The notes below the pieces were generated by a model. That model was not told the origin of the DNA. It saw only the letters and a list, made by a program, of their open reading frames with translations, and searched no databases. The position numbers and the translations under genes are program-made. A stretch of 64,000 nucleotides of DNA. Origin: Sphingopyxis witflariensis. GTDB taxonomy: Bacteria; Pseudomonadota; Alphaproteobacteria; Sphingomonadales; Sphingomonadaceae. Below, piece by piece: positions 1 through 8,166 of the stretch (positions are counted from its first letter, which is position 1; the number at the start of each line of letters is the position of its first letter). The stretch spans positions 62,001 through 126,000 of the forward strand of contig NZ_NISJ01000004.1 of the NCBI RefSeq assembly GCF_002205635.1, written 5' to 3'.

Positions 1-1974
1 CGGCAGTGCGGTGACGTCGCCGCATGTGGACACCGGCGGTGTCGGAAAGGCTGATGGGCCGTCGATGTCGGCGCAGAAGTCGGTATATTTGGCGTCGAGA
101 TAGCCAATATTGGCCGACAGGCGAAAATTCTGCGTCGGCTTCAGCGTCGCTTCCAGTTCCAGCCCCTTGGTCGTCGCCGCGCCGATGTTCAGCTGCGCCG
201 TTTCCTGCCCCGATGCGACATTGGGGTTGGGGAAGAAGACGCCGAATTCCAGCTGCTTGAACTTGGTGACGAAGCCGGTGAGGTTGAGACGCAACAGATT
301 ATCGAAGAAATCGCCCTTGAAACCGGCCTCGAACAGCTCCGATGTATTGTCTGCGGTCGGTCCGGCGGTCGACGGCGTCGCCGAACGGGCGCCGAAACCG
401 CCGCCCTTATAACCCTGGCTATATCCCGCATAGACCATGACATCATCGGTCAGGCGATAGTCGACCCCGGCCTTGAACGACATGCGGTCGCGATTATAGC
501 CGAGTTTAAATGCTTTGCCCGCCGCGAGGTTGGTGTTGGCGATCACTTCCATTTCGGCCAACGACTTGACCGTTTCACGCGTGGTGAAAAAGACGGGCGA
601 CAACAGGGTTCCGGTCGGGTCGCGGAAATAATCCTTCGATTCCCAGCTTTGACGGATGCCGAAGGTCACGTTCAGCCGGTCGGTGATGCCATAGATGGCC
701 TGCCCGAACAGCGCCTTCGCAGTATTGTCCTGCTCCACATAATCCTGGCTGCCAAAACGCAGCGTCGGAGCGAGCAGCACGGGGAGCGTCGGGAAGGCCT
801 GCGCCAGTTCAAAGCTCTGCTTCAGATAATAGCCGCCCAAAACCAGGTTGAGGCGCGCCAGCGCATCGTCGCGGTCCGAAAAATCGGATTGCAGACGCAA
901 TTCCTGACTGAACTGGCGGTGCGACTGGACGCGGAAGGTCGGGAAGAAGAATTTCTCCGACTGGTCGTAGTCGCTGTCGTTGAAATCGTCGGTTTCGATA
1001 TAACCGGTGACCGACTTGAGCTCAACCGAACCCAGGTCGAGTCCGACATTACCGATAAAGCCCAGTTGATCGGTATCATGATGGGCAGAAAAATCGCGAC
1101 CGATCGTGAAGGCACCGTCATCGGGCTCCTCGAAGCCGAAGGCCGTCCACAACAGCTTGTTGCGGTCGGGGCCCGAATCGCCGCCCGGCGCGCTCGACCG
1201 GTCGCGAACGAGAAAGGCCTTCAGGTTGATGTCGAGATTGTCGGTGGGGGTAAAGACAACCGTGCCGCGCAGCGTCAGCCTGTCCTGTCCGCCAATCTTC
1301 TTGCCGTTCAGGCGATTGGTGAAGAAGCCGTCATAGGTTTCCTTGTTCACGACGATCCGCGCTGCCAGCACATCCTCGATGATCGGCATGTTGACCGCGG
1401 CGCGCGCGTCCATGCGGCCATAATTGCCGACGGTGACTTCGGCCTGCACGCCCCAGTCGCGGCCCGGGTTTTTGGTATAGGCGGCGATGCCGCCGGCGAG
1501 CGAATTTTTGCCGAACGAGGTGCCCTGCGGCCCGCGCAGCACTTCGATCCGGTCGAGGTCGAAGGTGTCGAGCATTGTCGCCACCGGGCGCGTCACGAAC
1601 ACGCCGTCGATCGAGATGCCGACCGGGCTCTCCTCGGTCGATTCGATGCCCTGCGCGCCCAGGCCGCGGATGAAGATCGCGGCGGAGTTGGAGAAGGTCG
1701 CCACCGGCTGGATGCTGATGTTCGGGGTCGAGGGGGCAAGGTCGGTGATGTCGCGCGCCGCGATCTTGGTCAGCGCCTCTTCGCCGAAGGCAGAAATGGC
1801 CTGCGGGACATCCTGCAGCGATTCATTTTTGAAACGCGCGGTGACGATGATGTCGTTCGTGTCGCTGGCGGCGGTATCGGCCGGCGCGTCGCTCTGCGCC
1901 ATCGCTGGCGCGGCGCCTGCCATCATCGCGGCACAAGCCACGCCGGACAGCAGAATCTGGTCAAGAAGCTTCAT
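1..1974 (-). CDS. TonB-dependent outer-membrane receptor, C-terminus cut off by window edge
   Basis: Ligand-gated outer-membrane transporter energised by TonB-ExbBD. The reverse strand reads open from ATG at 1974 to the window edge, 658 codons. A signal peptide (hydrophobic core, then AMAQSDAP) is followed by a TonB box-like NDIIVTARFKNESLQDVP and a plug domain. The plug holds the family motif EVLRGPQGTSFGKNSLAGGI near residues 145-165. The rest is beta-barrel sequence rich in aromatic-terminated strands. Family members are usually 750-800 residues, so roughly the last 100 are missing. It is divergent from the DUF3237 gene at 2087 and shares a promoter region holding a perfect 12-bp palindrome (2032-2043). 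The substrate is unknown; the neighbouring CoA-transferase, lyase and GST genes suggest an organic carbon source rather than iron. Confidence 0.93.
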   Translation of the reverse strand, partial: MKLLDQILLSGVACAAMMAGAAPAMAQSDAPADTAASDTNDIIVTARFKNESLQDVPQAISAFGEEALTKIAARDITDLAPSTPNISIQPVATFSNSAAIFIRGLGAQGIESTEESPVGISIDGVFVTRPVATMLDTFDLDRIEVLRGPQGTSFGKNSLAGGIAAYTKNPGRDWGVQAEVTVGNYGRMDARAAVNMPIIEDVLAARIVVNKETYDGFFTNRLNGKKIGGQDRLTLRGTVVFTPTDNLDINLKAFLVRDRSSAPGGDSGPDRNKLLWTAFGFEEPDDGAFTIGRDFSAHHDTDQLGFIGNVGLDLGSVELKSVTGYIETDDFNDSDYDQSEKFFFPTFRVQSHRQFSQELRLQSDFSDRDDALARLNLVLGGYYLKQSFELAQAFPTLPVLLAPTLRFGSQDYVEQDNTAKALFGQAIYGITDRLNVTFGIRQSWESKDYFRDPTGTLLSPVFFTTRETVKSLAEMEVIANTNLAAGKAFKLGYNRDRMSFKAGVDYRLTDDVMVYAGYSQGYKGGGFGARSATPSTAGPTADNTSELFEAGFKGDFFDNLLRLNLTGFVTKFKQLEFGVFFPNPNVASGQETAQLNIGAATTKGLELEATLKPTQNFRLSANIGYLDAKYTDFCADIDGPSAFPTPPVSTCGDVTALP

Positions 1975-2031
1975 ATACACCCTCCCAATGGTCCATCGTC
2001 GACGGTGCTGATCCGTCAATCTGATTGACCC

Positions 2032-2043
2032 TTAGTATACTAA
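2032..2043. promoter_or_regulatory. Operator-like palindrome, copy 1
   Basis: TTAGTATACTAA is a perfect 12-bp palindrome between the divergent receptor (start 1974) and DUF3237 gene (start 2087). Variants occur in the two other divergent intergenic regions of this island (5322-5333 and 8085-8100). The size and symmetry suit a dimeric MarR- or TetR-type regulator; that is inference. Confidence 0.6.
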
Positions 2044-2086
2044 TGGTTTTAAGCTTGTCCATAGTTTTGCAAGGAGGATTCGCATC

Positions 2087-2590
2087 ATGACCGACGTCGA
2101 TCAGCAGCCCGTTCCCGCGGCGCTCGCCAGCCAGTATCTGTGCACTGCCGAGTTTGAGGTCGGCGGCGGAATTATCGGCATCGGCGCGACGCCGTTTGGC
2201 GATCAGCGTATGGGCTATATCAGCGGCGGGCGCTTTTTCGGTCCGAAAATCAATGGCGTTATCCTGCCGGGCGGCGGCAACTGGTCGCGCTCGGGGCGTC
2301 TGGGTGATGGGTCGGTCGGCACCTTCGACGCGCGCGCGGTCTGGCGGACCGATGACGGCGAGCTCATCTATCTGACCTACAGCGGCCGCAATCTCATCCC
2401 CGACGATGTCCGCGCCGAATTTGCCGACCCCGCCCAGCCTGATGTCGATCCGGCGCGCTATTATCTGCGAATCGCCCCGGTGTTCGAGACCGCGAGCGAG
2501 AAATATGGCTGGCTCAACGGCGTGCTGGCGGTCGGTGTCGGCGAACGGACGAGTTTCGGCGTCCGCCACGCGATCCATGCGATCCTTTGA
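2087..2590 (+). CDS. DUF3237 family protein (first of two)
   Basis: A 167-residue protein of the DUF3237 family, whose members are small beta-barrel proteins of unknown biochemical function. Visible family features are YLCTAEFEV at the N-terminus, a central GV-LPGGGNW segment, DARAVWRTDDGELIYLTY, and the C-terminal FETASEKYGWLNGVLAVGVG. A strong AAGGAGG lies 10 bases upstream of the ATG. The stop is one base before the GST gene at 2592, so the two are probably co-transcribed. A diverged paralogue lies at 10418-10888, at the other end of the island. It is cytoplasmic, with no signal peptide. Its role in the pathway cannot be read from sequence. Confidence 0.85.
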   Translation: MTDVDQQPVPAALASQYLCTAEFEVGGGIIGIGATPFGDQRMGYISGGRFFGPKINGVILPGGGNWSRSGRLGDGSVGTFDARAVWRTDDGELIYLTYSGRNLIPDDVRAEFADPAQPDVDPARYYLRIAPVFETASEKYGWLNGVLAVGVGERTSFGVRHAIHAIL

Positions 2591-2591
2591 G

Positions 2592-3317
2592 ATGATCGAC
2601 CTCCATTATTCGGCGACCCCTAACGGGCAAAAGATTGCGATCATGCTCGAGGAGATTGGCGCGCCCTTTCGCGTCATTCCCTATGATATCTTCAACGGCG
2701 ACCAGCTGACCGCAGAGTTTGGCCAGATCAACCCGAACCACAAATTGCCCGCAATCGTCGACCACGCGCCGGGCGGCGGCGGCGATCCTGTCACCGTGTT
2801 CGAATCGGGCGCGATCCTGCAGTATCTGGCCGAGAAGAGCGGCCGCTTCCTCGCCCCCTCGGGCGCGCCGCGCGCCGCGACCCTGTCGTGGCTGACTTGG
2901 CAGGTCGCGGGGCTGGGGCCGATGGGCGGGCAGGCGAGCCACTTCCTGCGCTACGCCCCGGCGGGGCAGGATTATGCCGTCCAGCGCTACACCCGCGAAG
3001 TGAAGCGCCTGCAGGATGTGCTCGAAAAGCGGCTGGAGAAGAGCGCCTATGTCGCGGGCGATGACTATAGCATCGCCGACATGGCGATCTGGCCGGGCCG
3101 CGCCTCGGCCTTTGTGATGGGGATGGGGCTGGGCGATCATCCCGCGACGCACCGCTGGTTCGAGGTCATCCGCGAACGCCCCGCAGTGGCGCGGGCCATG
3201 GGCCGCGAAGATCTCGCCGCACCCGCAAAATATATCGGGCGGCACCAGAAACTCGATGAGGCCGAATGGTCGAACATGTTCGGCGACGCCAATCATGCAG
3301 CGGTGCGGGGCGATTGA
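2592..3317 (+). CDS. Glutathione S-transferase, Nu/YfcG-type (first of two)
   Basis: A 241-residue cytoplasmic glutathione transferase. The N-terminal thioredoxin-like domain (about residues 1-85) has ATPNGQKIAIMLEE, the TPNG-K motif of Nu-class (YfcG/YghU-like) enzymes. It continues with NPNHKLPAIVD and the glutathione-binding FESGAILQYLAEK. The C-terminal helical domain contains AGDDYSIADMAIWP, the N-capping box region. Nu-class enzymes act as glutathione-dependent thiol-disulfide oxidoreductases, and sphingomonad members are known to remove glutathione from beta-etherase intermediates. The start ATG is one base beyond the DUF3237 stop. It converges with the second GST gene, separated by a perfect hairpin. 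The substrate is inferred to belong to the island's pathway. Confidence 0.9.
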   Translation: MIDLHYSATPNGQKIAIMLEEIGAPFRVIPYDIFNGDQLTAEFGQINPNHKLPAIVDHAPGGGGDPVTVFESGAILQYLAEKSGRFLAPSGAPRAATLSWLTWQVAGLGPMGGQASHFLRYAPAGQDYAVQRYTREVKRLQDVLEKRLEKSAYVAGDDYSIADMAIWPGRASAFVMGMGLGDHPATHRWFEVIRERPAVARAMGREDLAAPAKYIGRHQKLDEAEWSNMFGDANHAAVRGD

Positions 3318-3330
3318 GCCCGAAGAAAAA

Positions 3331-3358
3331 CGTCATCCCGGCGCGAGCCGGGATGACG
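3331..3358. terminator. Bidirectional hairpin between convergent GST genes
   Basis: CGTCATCCCGGC-GCGA-GCCGGGATGACG is a perfect 12-bp stem with a 4-base loop. It is preceded by AAAAA and followed by GGGCTTTT, so it can end transcripts from both sides. The GTCATCCC...GGGATGAC arms match the dispersed palindromes found elsewhere in the window. Confidence 0.7.
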
Positions 3359-3363
3359 GGCTT

Positions 3364-4068
3364 TTACCGCGCGACGTGCTGGCGGTCGCCCCACAGGATC
3401 GCGCGATGTTCGTCGGTGAAGCCGGTAAGTCCACCCGCGATCGTTTCGGCGCGGGCGACCCCGAACTTCATTCCTTCGGCGACGGCGGGGCGCGCGAACA
3501 TCACGGCGGCCCAGCGTTCGACATTCGGGAAGCGCCCAGCCTTCTCGGCGAGCTGGCGCGGCAGATAGGGCAGCATCGCCATGTCGGCGATGCTGTAATC
3601 GTCGCCAGCGAGCCATTCGGCTTCGCCAAGGCGCTTATCGAGCACCATCATCAGCCGGTCGACCTCGCGGCTATAGCGCGCAATCGCATATTCGTGCCGG
3701 TCCTTGGCATAATGGGTGAAATGCACCTCCTGCCCGAACATCGGGCCGATGCCGGAGACCTGGAACATCAGCCATTGCCAGCAGGTCGCGCGCGGGGCCG
3801 GATCGGCGGGGAGGAAGCCCCCGGTCTTTTCAGCGAGATAGAGCAGGATCGCGCCCGTTTCCCACAGTATAAAGCCCGGACCGTGCGGCCCCTGGTCGTC
3901 GACGATCACCGGGGTCTTGTTGTTGGGATTGAGCGCAAGAAATTCGGGGGTCAACTGGTCGCCGGCGAGAATGTCGATCGGCTCGACCTGCCAGGCAAGA
4001 TCCATTTCGAGCAGCGCGATCGCGATCTTGCGCGAATTGGGGGTCGGCCCGCCATAGAGGGTGATCAT
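3364..4068 (-). CDS. Glutathione S-transferase, Nu/YfcG-type (second)
   Basis: A 234-residue GST with the same architecture as the enzyme at 2592. Its N-terminal domain has GGPTPNSRKIAIALLEM (TPN motif), NPNNKTPVIVDD and WETGAILLYLAEKTGGF. The C-terminal domain has LAGDDYSIADMAMLP. The ATG overlaps the stop of the CoA-transferase by four bases (ATGA), so the two are translationally coupled. Two different Nu-type GSTs in one island suggest that glutathione conjugates or disulfides arise during catabolism, as in aryl-ether breakdown by sphingomonads. A general detoxification role is the alternative. Confidence 0.9.
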   Translation of the reverse strand: MITLYGGPTPNSRKIAIALLEMDLAWQVEPIDILAGDQLTPEFLALNPNNKTPVIVDDQGPHGPGFILWETGAILLYLAEKTGGFLPADPAPRATCWQWLMFQVSGIGPMFGQEVHFTHYAKDRHEYAIARYSREVDRLMMVLDKRLGEAEWLAGDDYSIADMAMLPYLPRQLAEKAGRFPNVERWAAVMFARPAVAEGMKFGVARAETIAGGLTGFTDEHRAILWGDRQHVAR

Positions 4069-5240
4069 GCGTCTGATCCTTCGCGGCCGAGCCAGCGTTT
4101 CAGAACATCGGTCCCATCCTGCCCGACGGTGAGCGGGGCCGGGCGGCGGACGCTGCTCGGGGTCGCGGACAGCTTGGGGAAAACCCCCTGCATCCGTATC
4201 TCGCCCAGCTCTTCATCCGCGACCGTCACCAGCGCCTCGCGCGCGGCGAAATGCGGATCGGCCAGCATGTCCTCGGCATCGAAGATACGCCCCGCGGGGA
4301 CGCCCGCCGCGATCATTTTCGCTTCGAGTTCGGCGATGGTCATCGTCGCGGTCCACTCCGAAATCAGCGCGTCGAGCTCCTCCTGCCGCGCGCCGCGCGC
4401 GAGGTGCGTCGCATAGCGTGAGTCACGCGCAAATTCGGGCTGTCCCATCGCTTCGGCGAGGCGCGCGAAGACGCCGTCCTGATTGGCGCCGATCAGATAT
4501 TCGCCGTCGCGGCACGGATAGACGTTCGAAGGTGCGATCGCGGGCAGGGTCGACCCGGTGCGGCGGCGCTTGGTGCCGCTCGCCGAATAGTCGGAGACGG
4601 TCGATTCCATCACCTGCAGCACCGCTTCATAAAGCGCCGAATCGACGATCTGGCCTTCGCCGGTCTTGCTGCGATGGTGGAGCGCGGCGAGCGCCCCCAT
4701 GCAGCCGTAAGTCGCCGCGAGCGTGTCGCCGATCGACACCCCCATGCGCGCGGGGGGAAGGTCGGGATAGCCGACGATACCGCGCCACCCGCCCATCGCC
4801 TCGCCAATCCCGCCAAAGCCGGCGCGTGACGAATAGGGGCCGGTCTGGCCATAGCCCGACACACGCACGACGATCAGCCCGGGATTGGTCTTGCGCAGCT
4901 CGGCGGGGTCGAGATTCCATTTCTCGAGCGTTCCGGGGCGGAAATTCTCGATGAGAATATCGGCCTTGGCGATCAGCTCGCGCGCGAGGCTCTGGCCTTC
5001 CTGCGAGCGCAGGTCGACCGCGACCGAATATTTGTTGCGCGCGATGACGCGCCACCAGCTGGGTGTGTCGCCCTGGCCCCAATGGCGCATCGGGTCGCCG
5101 GTTTCGGGCGGCTCGAGCTTGACGATCTCCGCCCCCATGTCGCCGAGCAATTGCCCGCAAAAGGGGCCCGCGATCAGCTGCCCCATCTCGACCACGCGGA
5201 TCCCCTCCAGCGCTCCCCCGCTGCCATGTTTCTCTGTCAT
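4065..5240 (-). CDS. CaiB/BaiF family (class III) CoA-transferase
   Basis: A 391-residue class III CoA-transferase that moves CoA between carboxylic acids through an aspartyl-CoA thioester. The N-terminal LEGIRVVEMGQLIAGPFCGQ and the following DMGAEIVKLEPPETGDPMR are family hallmarks. RNKYSVAVDLRSQEGQ and ADILIENFRPGTLEKW follow, and the last contains the stretch next to the catalytic Asp region. Length is normal. ATG at 5240 is preferred because GGGAG lies 5 bases upstream. It is divergent from the HMG-CoA-lyase-like gene at 5379 across an operator-like site. CoA-transferase plus HMGL-type lyase is the logic used for hydroxymethylglutarate, citramalate and similar branched hydroxy-acids, so such an acid is a plausible intermediate (inference). 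Confidence 0.92.
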   Translation of the reverse strand: MTEKHGSGGALEGIRVVEMGQLIAGPFCGQLLGDMGAEIVKLEPPETGDPMRHWGQGDTPSWWRVIARNKYSVAVDLRSQEGQSLARELIAKADILIENFRPGTLEKWNLDPAELRKTNPGLIVVRVSGYGQTGPYSSRAGFGGIGEAMGGWRGIVGYPDLPPARMGVSIGDTLAATYGCMGALAALHHRSKTGEGQIVDSALYEAVLQVMESTVSDYSASGTKRRRTGSTLPAIAPSNVYPCRDGEYLIGANQDGVFARLAEAMGQPEFARDSRYATHLARGARQEELDALISEWTATMTIAELEAKMIAAGVPAGRIFDAEDMLADPHFAAREALVTVADEELGEIRMQGVFPKLSATPSSVRRPAPLTVGQDGTDVLKRWLGREGSDA

Positions 5241-5321
5241 GTCGCTCCCTTCGGGCGGTAATATGGCGTATCGGCTTATCCGCATGGACAAGCCTTGTCG
5301 CCGCCTATGGCGATGATATAC

Positions 5322-5333
5322 TTAGTATGCTAT
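5322..5333. promoter_or_regulatory. Operator-like palindrome, copy 2 (imperfect)
   Basis: TTAGTATGCTAT lies between the divergent CoA-transferase (start 5240) and lyase (start 5379) genes. It matches the perfect copy at 2032 in 10 of 12 positions. The surrounding 40 bases are AT-rich against the local background, as expected of overlapping promoters. Confidence 0.5.
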
Positions 5334-5378
5334 GTAATTTGCAACCGGCTAAATCAGGCACGAAAGCGGAAATGCGCG

Positions 5379-6296
5379 ATGGCATCAGGAACAGGCGTGG
5401 AAATGGTCGAGGTCGGCCCGCGCGACGGGCTGCAGAATGAGGCGGCGATCGTCTCTACTACCGACAAGGCCGAGCTTATCGCGCGCGCGATCGCTTATGG
5501 TGCGCGCCGGATCGAGGTGACGAGTTTCGTAAACCCGCGCCGCGTCCCGCAACTCGCCGATGCCGAAGATCTGGTGGCGCTGTTGCCCGACCGCGCCGAC
5601 GTCACTTACATCGGCCTCGTGCTCAACCGCCGCGGCGCCGAGCGTGCGCTGGCGACCGGGCGGATCGACGAACTGGGCGCGGTGTGCGTGACGAGCGACA
5701 CGTTCGGGATCAACAATCAGCGCCAGACGTCGGACGAATCGCTGACCGCAGCGATGGAAATTGTCACGCTGGCCAAGGCGGCGGGACGCAGCGGCCAGAT
5801 CACAATCGCGACAGCCTTTGGCTGCCCCTTCGAGGGCGAAGTCGCGATCGATCGCGTCGTTGAAATGGCAAAGCGCGCCGCCGAGGCGGGCCCGCGCGAG
5901 ATCGCACTCGCCGACACAATCGGCGTTGGGGTGCCGTCACAAGTGAGCGAGATGGTCGGACGCGTCCGCGAAGCGGTCGGCGGCCTTCCGGTTCGGGTGC
6001 ATTTCCACAATACGCGCGGCAGCGGCCTCGCCAATGTCTGGGCGGCGGTCGCCGAGGGCGCGGCGACGGTCGATGTGTCGCTCGGGGGGCTCGGCGGCTG
6101 TCCCTTCGCGCCGGGTGCGGCGGGCAATGTCGCGACCGAGGACGTTGTTTATATGCTCGAACGCGGCGGCATCGCGACTGGGCTTGCCTTGCCCTCGATC
6201 GTTGATGCGGCGCAATGGTTCACCGGGGTGATGGGCCGTCCGCTGCCCGCGATGGTCAGTAAGGCGCCGGTCTTTCCGCCCGTTCCCAAAAATTGA
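5379..6296 (+). CDS. Hydroxymethylglutaryl-CoA lyase-like enzyme
   Basis: A 305-residue TIM-barrel lyase of the HMGL/DRE-metallolyase family, cleaving 3-hydroxy-acyl-CoA esters (classically HMG-CoA to acetyl-CoA and acetoacetate). Visible signatures are EVGPRDGLQNE near residues 10-20 (substrate and metal binding), EVTSFVNPRRVPQLAD, ALADTIGVG, and GLGGCPFAPGAAGNVATED, which contains the catalytic-loop cysteine. The metal-binding HxHD is replaced by HFHNTRG, a variant seen in bacterial HMGL paralogues that may act on substrates other than HMG-CoA. The start at 5379 leaves a weak GCGGA box. The ABM-domain gene follows 22 bases after the stop. Identity as a lyase is secure; substrate specificity is not. 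Confidence 0.88.
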   Translation: MASGTGVEMVEVGPRDGLQNEAAIVSTTDKAELIARAIAYGARRIEVTSFVNPRRVPQLADAEDLVALLPDRADVTYIGLVLNRRGAERALATGRIDELGAVCVTSDTFGINNQRQTSDESLTAAMEIVTLAKAAGRSGQITIATAFGCPFEGEVAIDRVVEMAKRAAEAGPREIALADTIGVGVPSQVSEMVGRVREAVGGLPVRVHFHNTRGSGLANVWAAVAEGAATVDVSLGGLGGCPFAPGAAGNVATEDVVYMLERGGIATGLALPSIVDAAQWFTGVMGRPLPAMVSKAPVFPPVPKN

Positions 6297-6318
6297 AAAC
6301 AACCAGAGGAGAGAGATT

Positions 6319-6609
6319 TTGATCGCAGTGATTGCCAAGCTGACCGCCAAGCCGGGGCATGAAGAAGAATTGGGCGCGGCGCTGACCGACGGCGCCGCCA
6401 AGGTGCTCGCGGGCGAGCCGGGGTGCCTGCTCTATCGCGTAGCGCGGTCGCGCAGCGAGGCGGGAGTCTACAAACTGATGGAAGTTTATGAATCGCAGGC
6501 GGCGCTCGATGCCCATCCGAATACCCCGCATTTCGCCGAAATCCGCACCGCGCTCGCCGCGCATCTGGGCGCAGCACCAGAGGTCGAATTTCTCGACGCG
6601 CTGAACTGA
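6319..6609 (+). CDS. Antibiotic biosynthesis monooxygenase (ABM) domain protein
   Basis: A 96-residue dimeric alpha-beta barrel protein of the ABM superfamily (YgiN-like quinol monooxygenases, heme-degrading enzymes and non-catalytic members). Typical features are the N-terminal IAVIAKLTAKPGHEEELG, a central EPGCLLYRVARS strand, and the KLMEVYESQAALDAHPNTPHF segment with the conserved His. Translation most likely begins at TTG 6319 (AGAGGAGAGAG just upstream); no in-frame ATG fits the family N-terminus. It is co-directional with the lyase gene and probably in the same transcript. It may oxidise an aromatic or quinol intermediate, but many ABM proteins have no proven activity. Confidence 0.85.
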   Translation: MIAVIAKLTAKPGHEEELGAALTDGAAKVLAGEPGCLLYRVARSRSEAGVYKLMEVYESQAALDAHPNTPHFAEIRTALAAHLGAAPEVEFLDALN

Positions 6610-6616
6610 TCGGACG

Positions 6617-8014
6617 TCAGGCCGGGGCGGACTCCGCCTCGGCCGACATGCGCGCGAGGTCGCGGGAAAACCCCTTGAAGCCCCATGTCAGGATCGCCGC
6701 CGCGGCGGGCAACGCGATGCCGGCAACGGTCGCGATCGAATAGCGCAGCATCGCATCATCCTCGAACAGATAGTCGGTGAGCAGGGCGATCAGCATCGGC
6801 CCGAAGCCGAGCCCTATCAGATTGACGACGAAGAAATAGAGCGCGGTCATTCGCGCGCGATATTCATTCGGGGTGATCAATTGCAGCGCGACGCCGCCGA
6901 CGCCGTGCATCGTCATGCACGGATAGGCGATCGCGAGCATGACGAAGGCGAGGGTCGAATCGGGCATCAATGCGGCGGCGATCAGCGGTGGGCCGCCCAG
7001 CAGGATCGACAGCCGCATCACGCGCAGATGCGCATCGGCGACGCCCTTCGCATAGAGGCGGTCGGCGAGCGCGCCCCCGGCGAGCAGCCCGATCGTGCCG
7101 CCGATCGCCATGATGATCCCGAACCATAGCCCCGCCTCGCCGACGCCCATGCCATAGGTGCGTGCGAAAAAGGTCGGAATCCACGCGATCGCGCCATACA
7201 TGACGAGCCCGATCAGCGACATGCCGGCAAACAGCGCGCCGAGCGCCACGCGTTGTTCGCGAAGATGCGCGAGGAGGCCGGGCGCCGGTGTGGTCGATGC
7301 GTTCGCCACGGGCGCGACGGCACGACGCCCGCGACGTAGCGGTTCGCGCACGGTGAACATCAGCAGCGCGATCAGCAGCCCGGGCGCCGCGACCCAGACG
7401 AAGATCAGCCGCCACGCATCCATCGCGCCAAAGAAAGGCACCTCGATCATCGGCGCCGTCAATACCGCCTGGACGACGAATGAGCCGAGGATGAGCGCGA
7501 TGCCCGCTCCCAAGGGCACGCCGATCGAATAGACCGCCATCGCGCGCGCCAGCTTGTCGCGCGGGAAATAGTCGCTGAGCATCGAATAGGCCGCGGGCGA
7601 CAGCGTTGCTTCGCCGACTCCGACCCCCATGCGCGCCGCGAACAGCGTCGCATAGCTTCCTGCAAAGCCGCAGCCCGCGGTCATGAAGCTCCATACCACA
7701 ATCCCGACAAGGATCAGGTTGCGCCGGTTATAGCGGTCGGCGATCCAGGCGAGCGGCAGCCCGAGCAATGTGTAGAAAAGCGCGAAGGCGAGGCCGATGA
7801 GCAGGCTGACCTGCGTATCCGAAATATCGAGTGCGGCGCGGATTGGCGCGACGAGCAGGCTCAGGATCATCCGGTCGATGAATGATAGCGTGTAAGCGAG
7901 CAGAAGGACGCCAACGACATACCAGCTATACGCCGGGCGTGGCCAGGGCGGGCTGACCGCGGGCGGATGATCGATGGACTCGAGGGTCCCGCTACCCGCG
8001 CTTTGCGCTGCCAT
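6617..8014 (-). CDS. Major facilitator superfamily transporter, spinster-like
   Basis: A 465-residue inner-membrane transporter with 12 predicted membrane segments. The first helix holds YTLSFIDRMILSLLVAPI. The loop after helix 2 has the MFS signature LAWIADRYNRRNLI, and its counterpart in the second half is GGALADRLYAKG. It resembles spinster-type and organic-anion MFS proteins that often sit beside TonB receptors in sphingomonads. ATG 8014 follows GGGAGAGTT. It is divergent from the TonB receptor at 8167, with the perfect 16-bp palindrome in between. The likely role is moving the island's substrate across the inner membrane after TonB-dependent uptake (inference from position). Confidence 0.92.
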   Translation of the reverse strand: MAAQSAGSGTLESIDHPPAVSPPWPRPAYSWYVVGVLLLAYTLSFIDRMILSLLVAPIRAALDISDTQVSLLIGLAFALFYTLLGLPLAWIADRYNRRNLILVGIVVWSFMTAGCGFAGSYATLFAARMGVGVGEATLSPAAYSMLSDYFPRDKLARAMAVYSIGVPLGAGIALILGSFVVQAVLTAPMIEVPFFGAMDAWRLIFVWVAAPGLLIALLMFTVREPLRRGRRAVAPVANASTTPAPGLLAHLREQRVALGALFAGMSLIGLVMYGAIAWIPTFFARTYGMGVGEAGLWFGIIMAIGGTIGLLAGGALADRLYAKGVADAHLRVMRLSILLGGPPLIAAALMPDSTLAFVMLAIAYPCMTMHGVGGVALQLITPNEYRARMTALYFFVVNLIGLGFGPMLIALLTDYLFEDDAMLRYSIATVAGIALPAAAAILTWGFKGFSRDLARMSAEAESAPA

Positions 8015-8084
8015 AACTCTCCCATTCTTCGTTTTGGCGACCGCCCCTTGCAAGGCGGATAATGCTGCTCTATAGCAGATATAT

Positions 8085-8100
8085 GCTTAGTTAACTAAGC
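8085..8100. promoter_or_regulatory. Operator-like palindrome, copy 3 (perfect 16-mer)
   Basis: GCTTAGTTAACTAAGC is a perfect 16-bp palindrome between the divergent MFS (start 8014) and TonB receptor (start 8167) genes. It shares the TTAGT...ACTAA half-sites with copies 1 and 2. Confidence 0.6.
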
Positions 8101-8166
8101 AATAAATGCGCCGACAGTCAAGCATGATCGGGCGCGCGCTACGGCGACACATATGGGAGAGAGCAA

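Noticed and set aside
649..2028. Long open frame on the + strand opposite the first TonB receptor
   Set aside because: It is antisense to a gene with clear receptor motifs and a signal peptide. The translated sequence has no domain and is an artefact of GC-rich codons.
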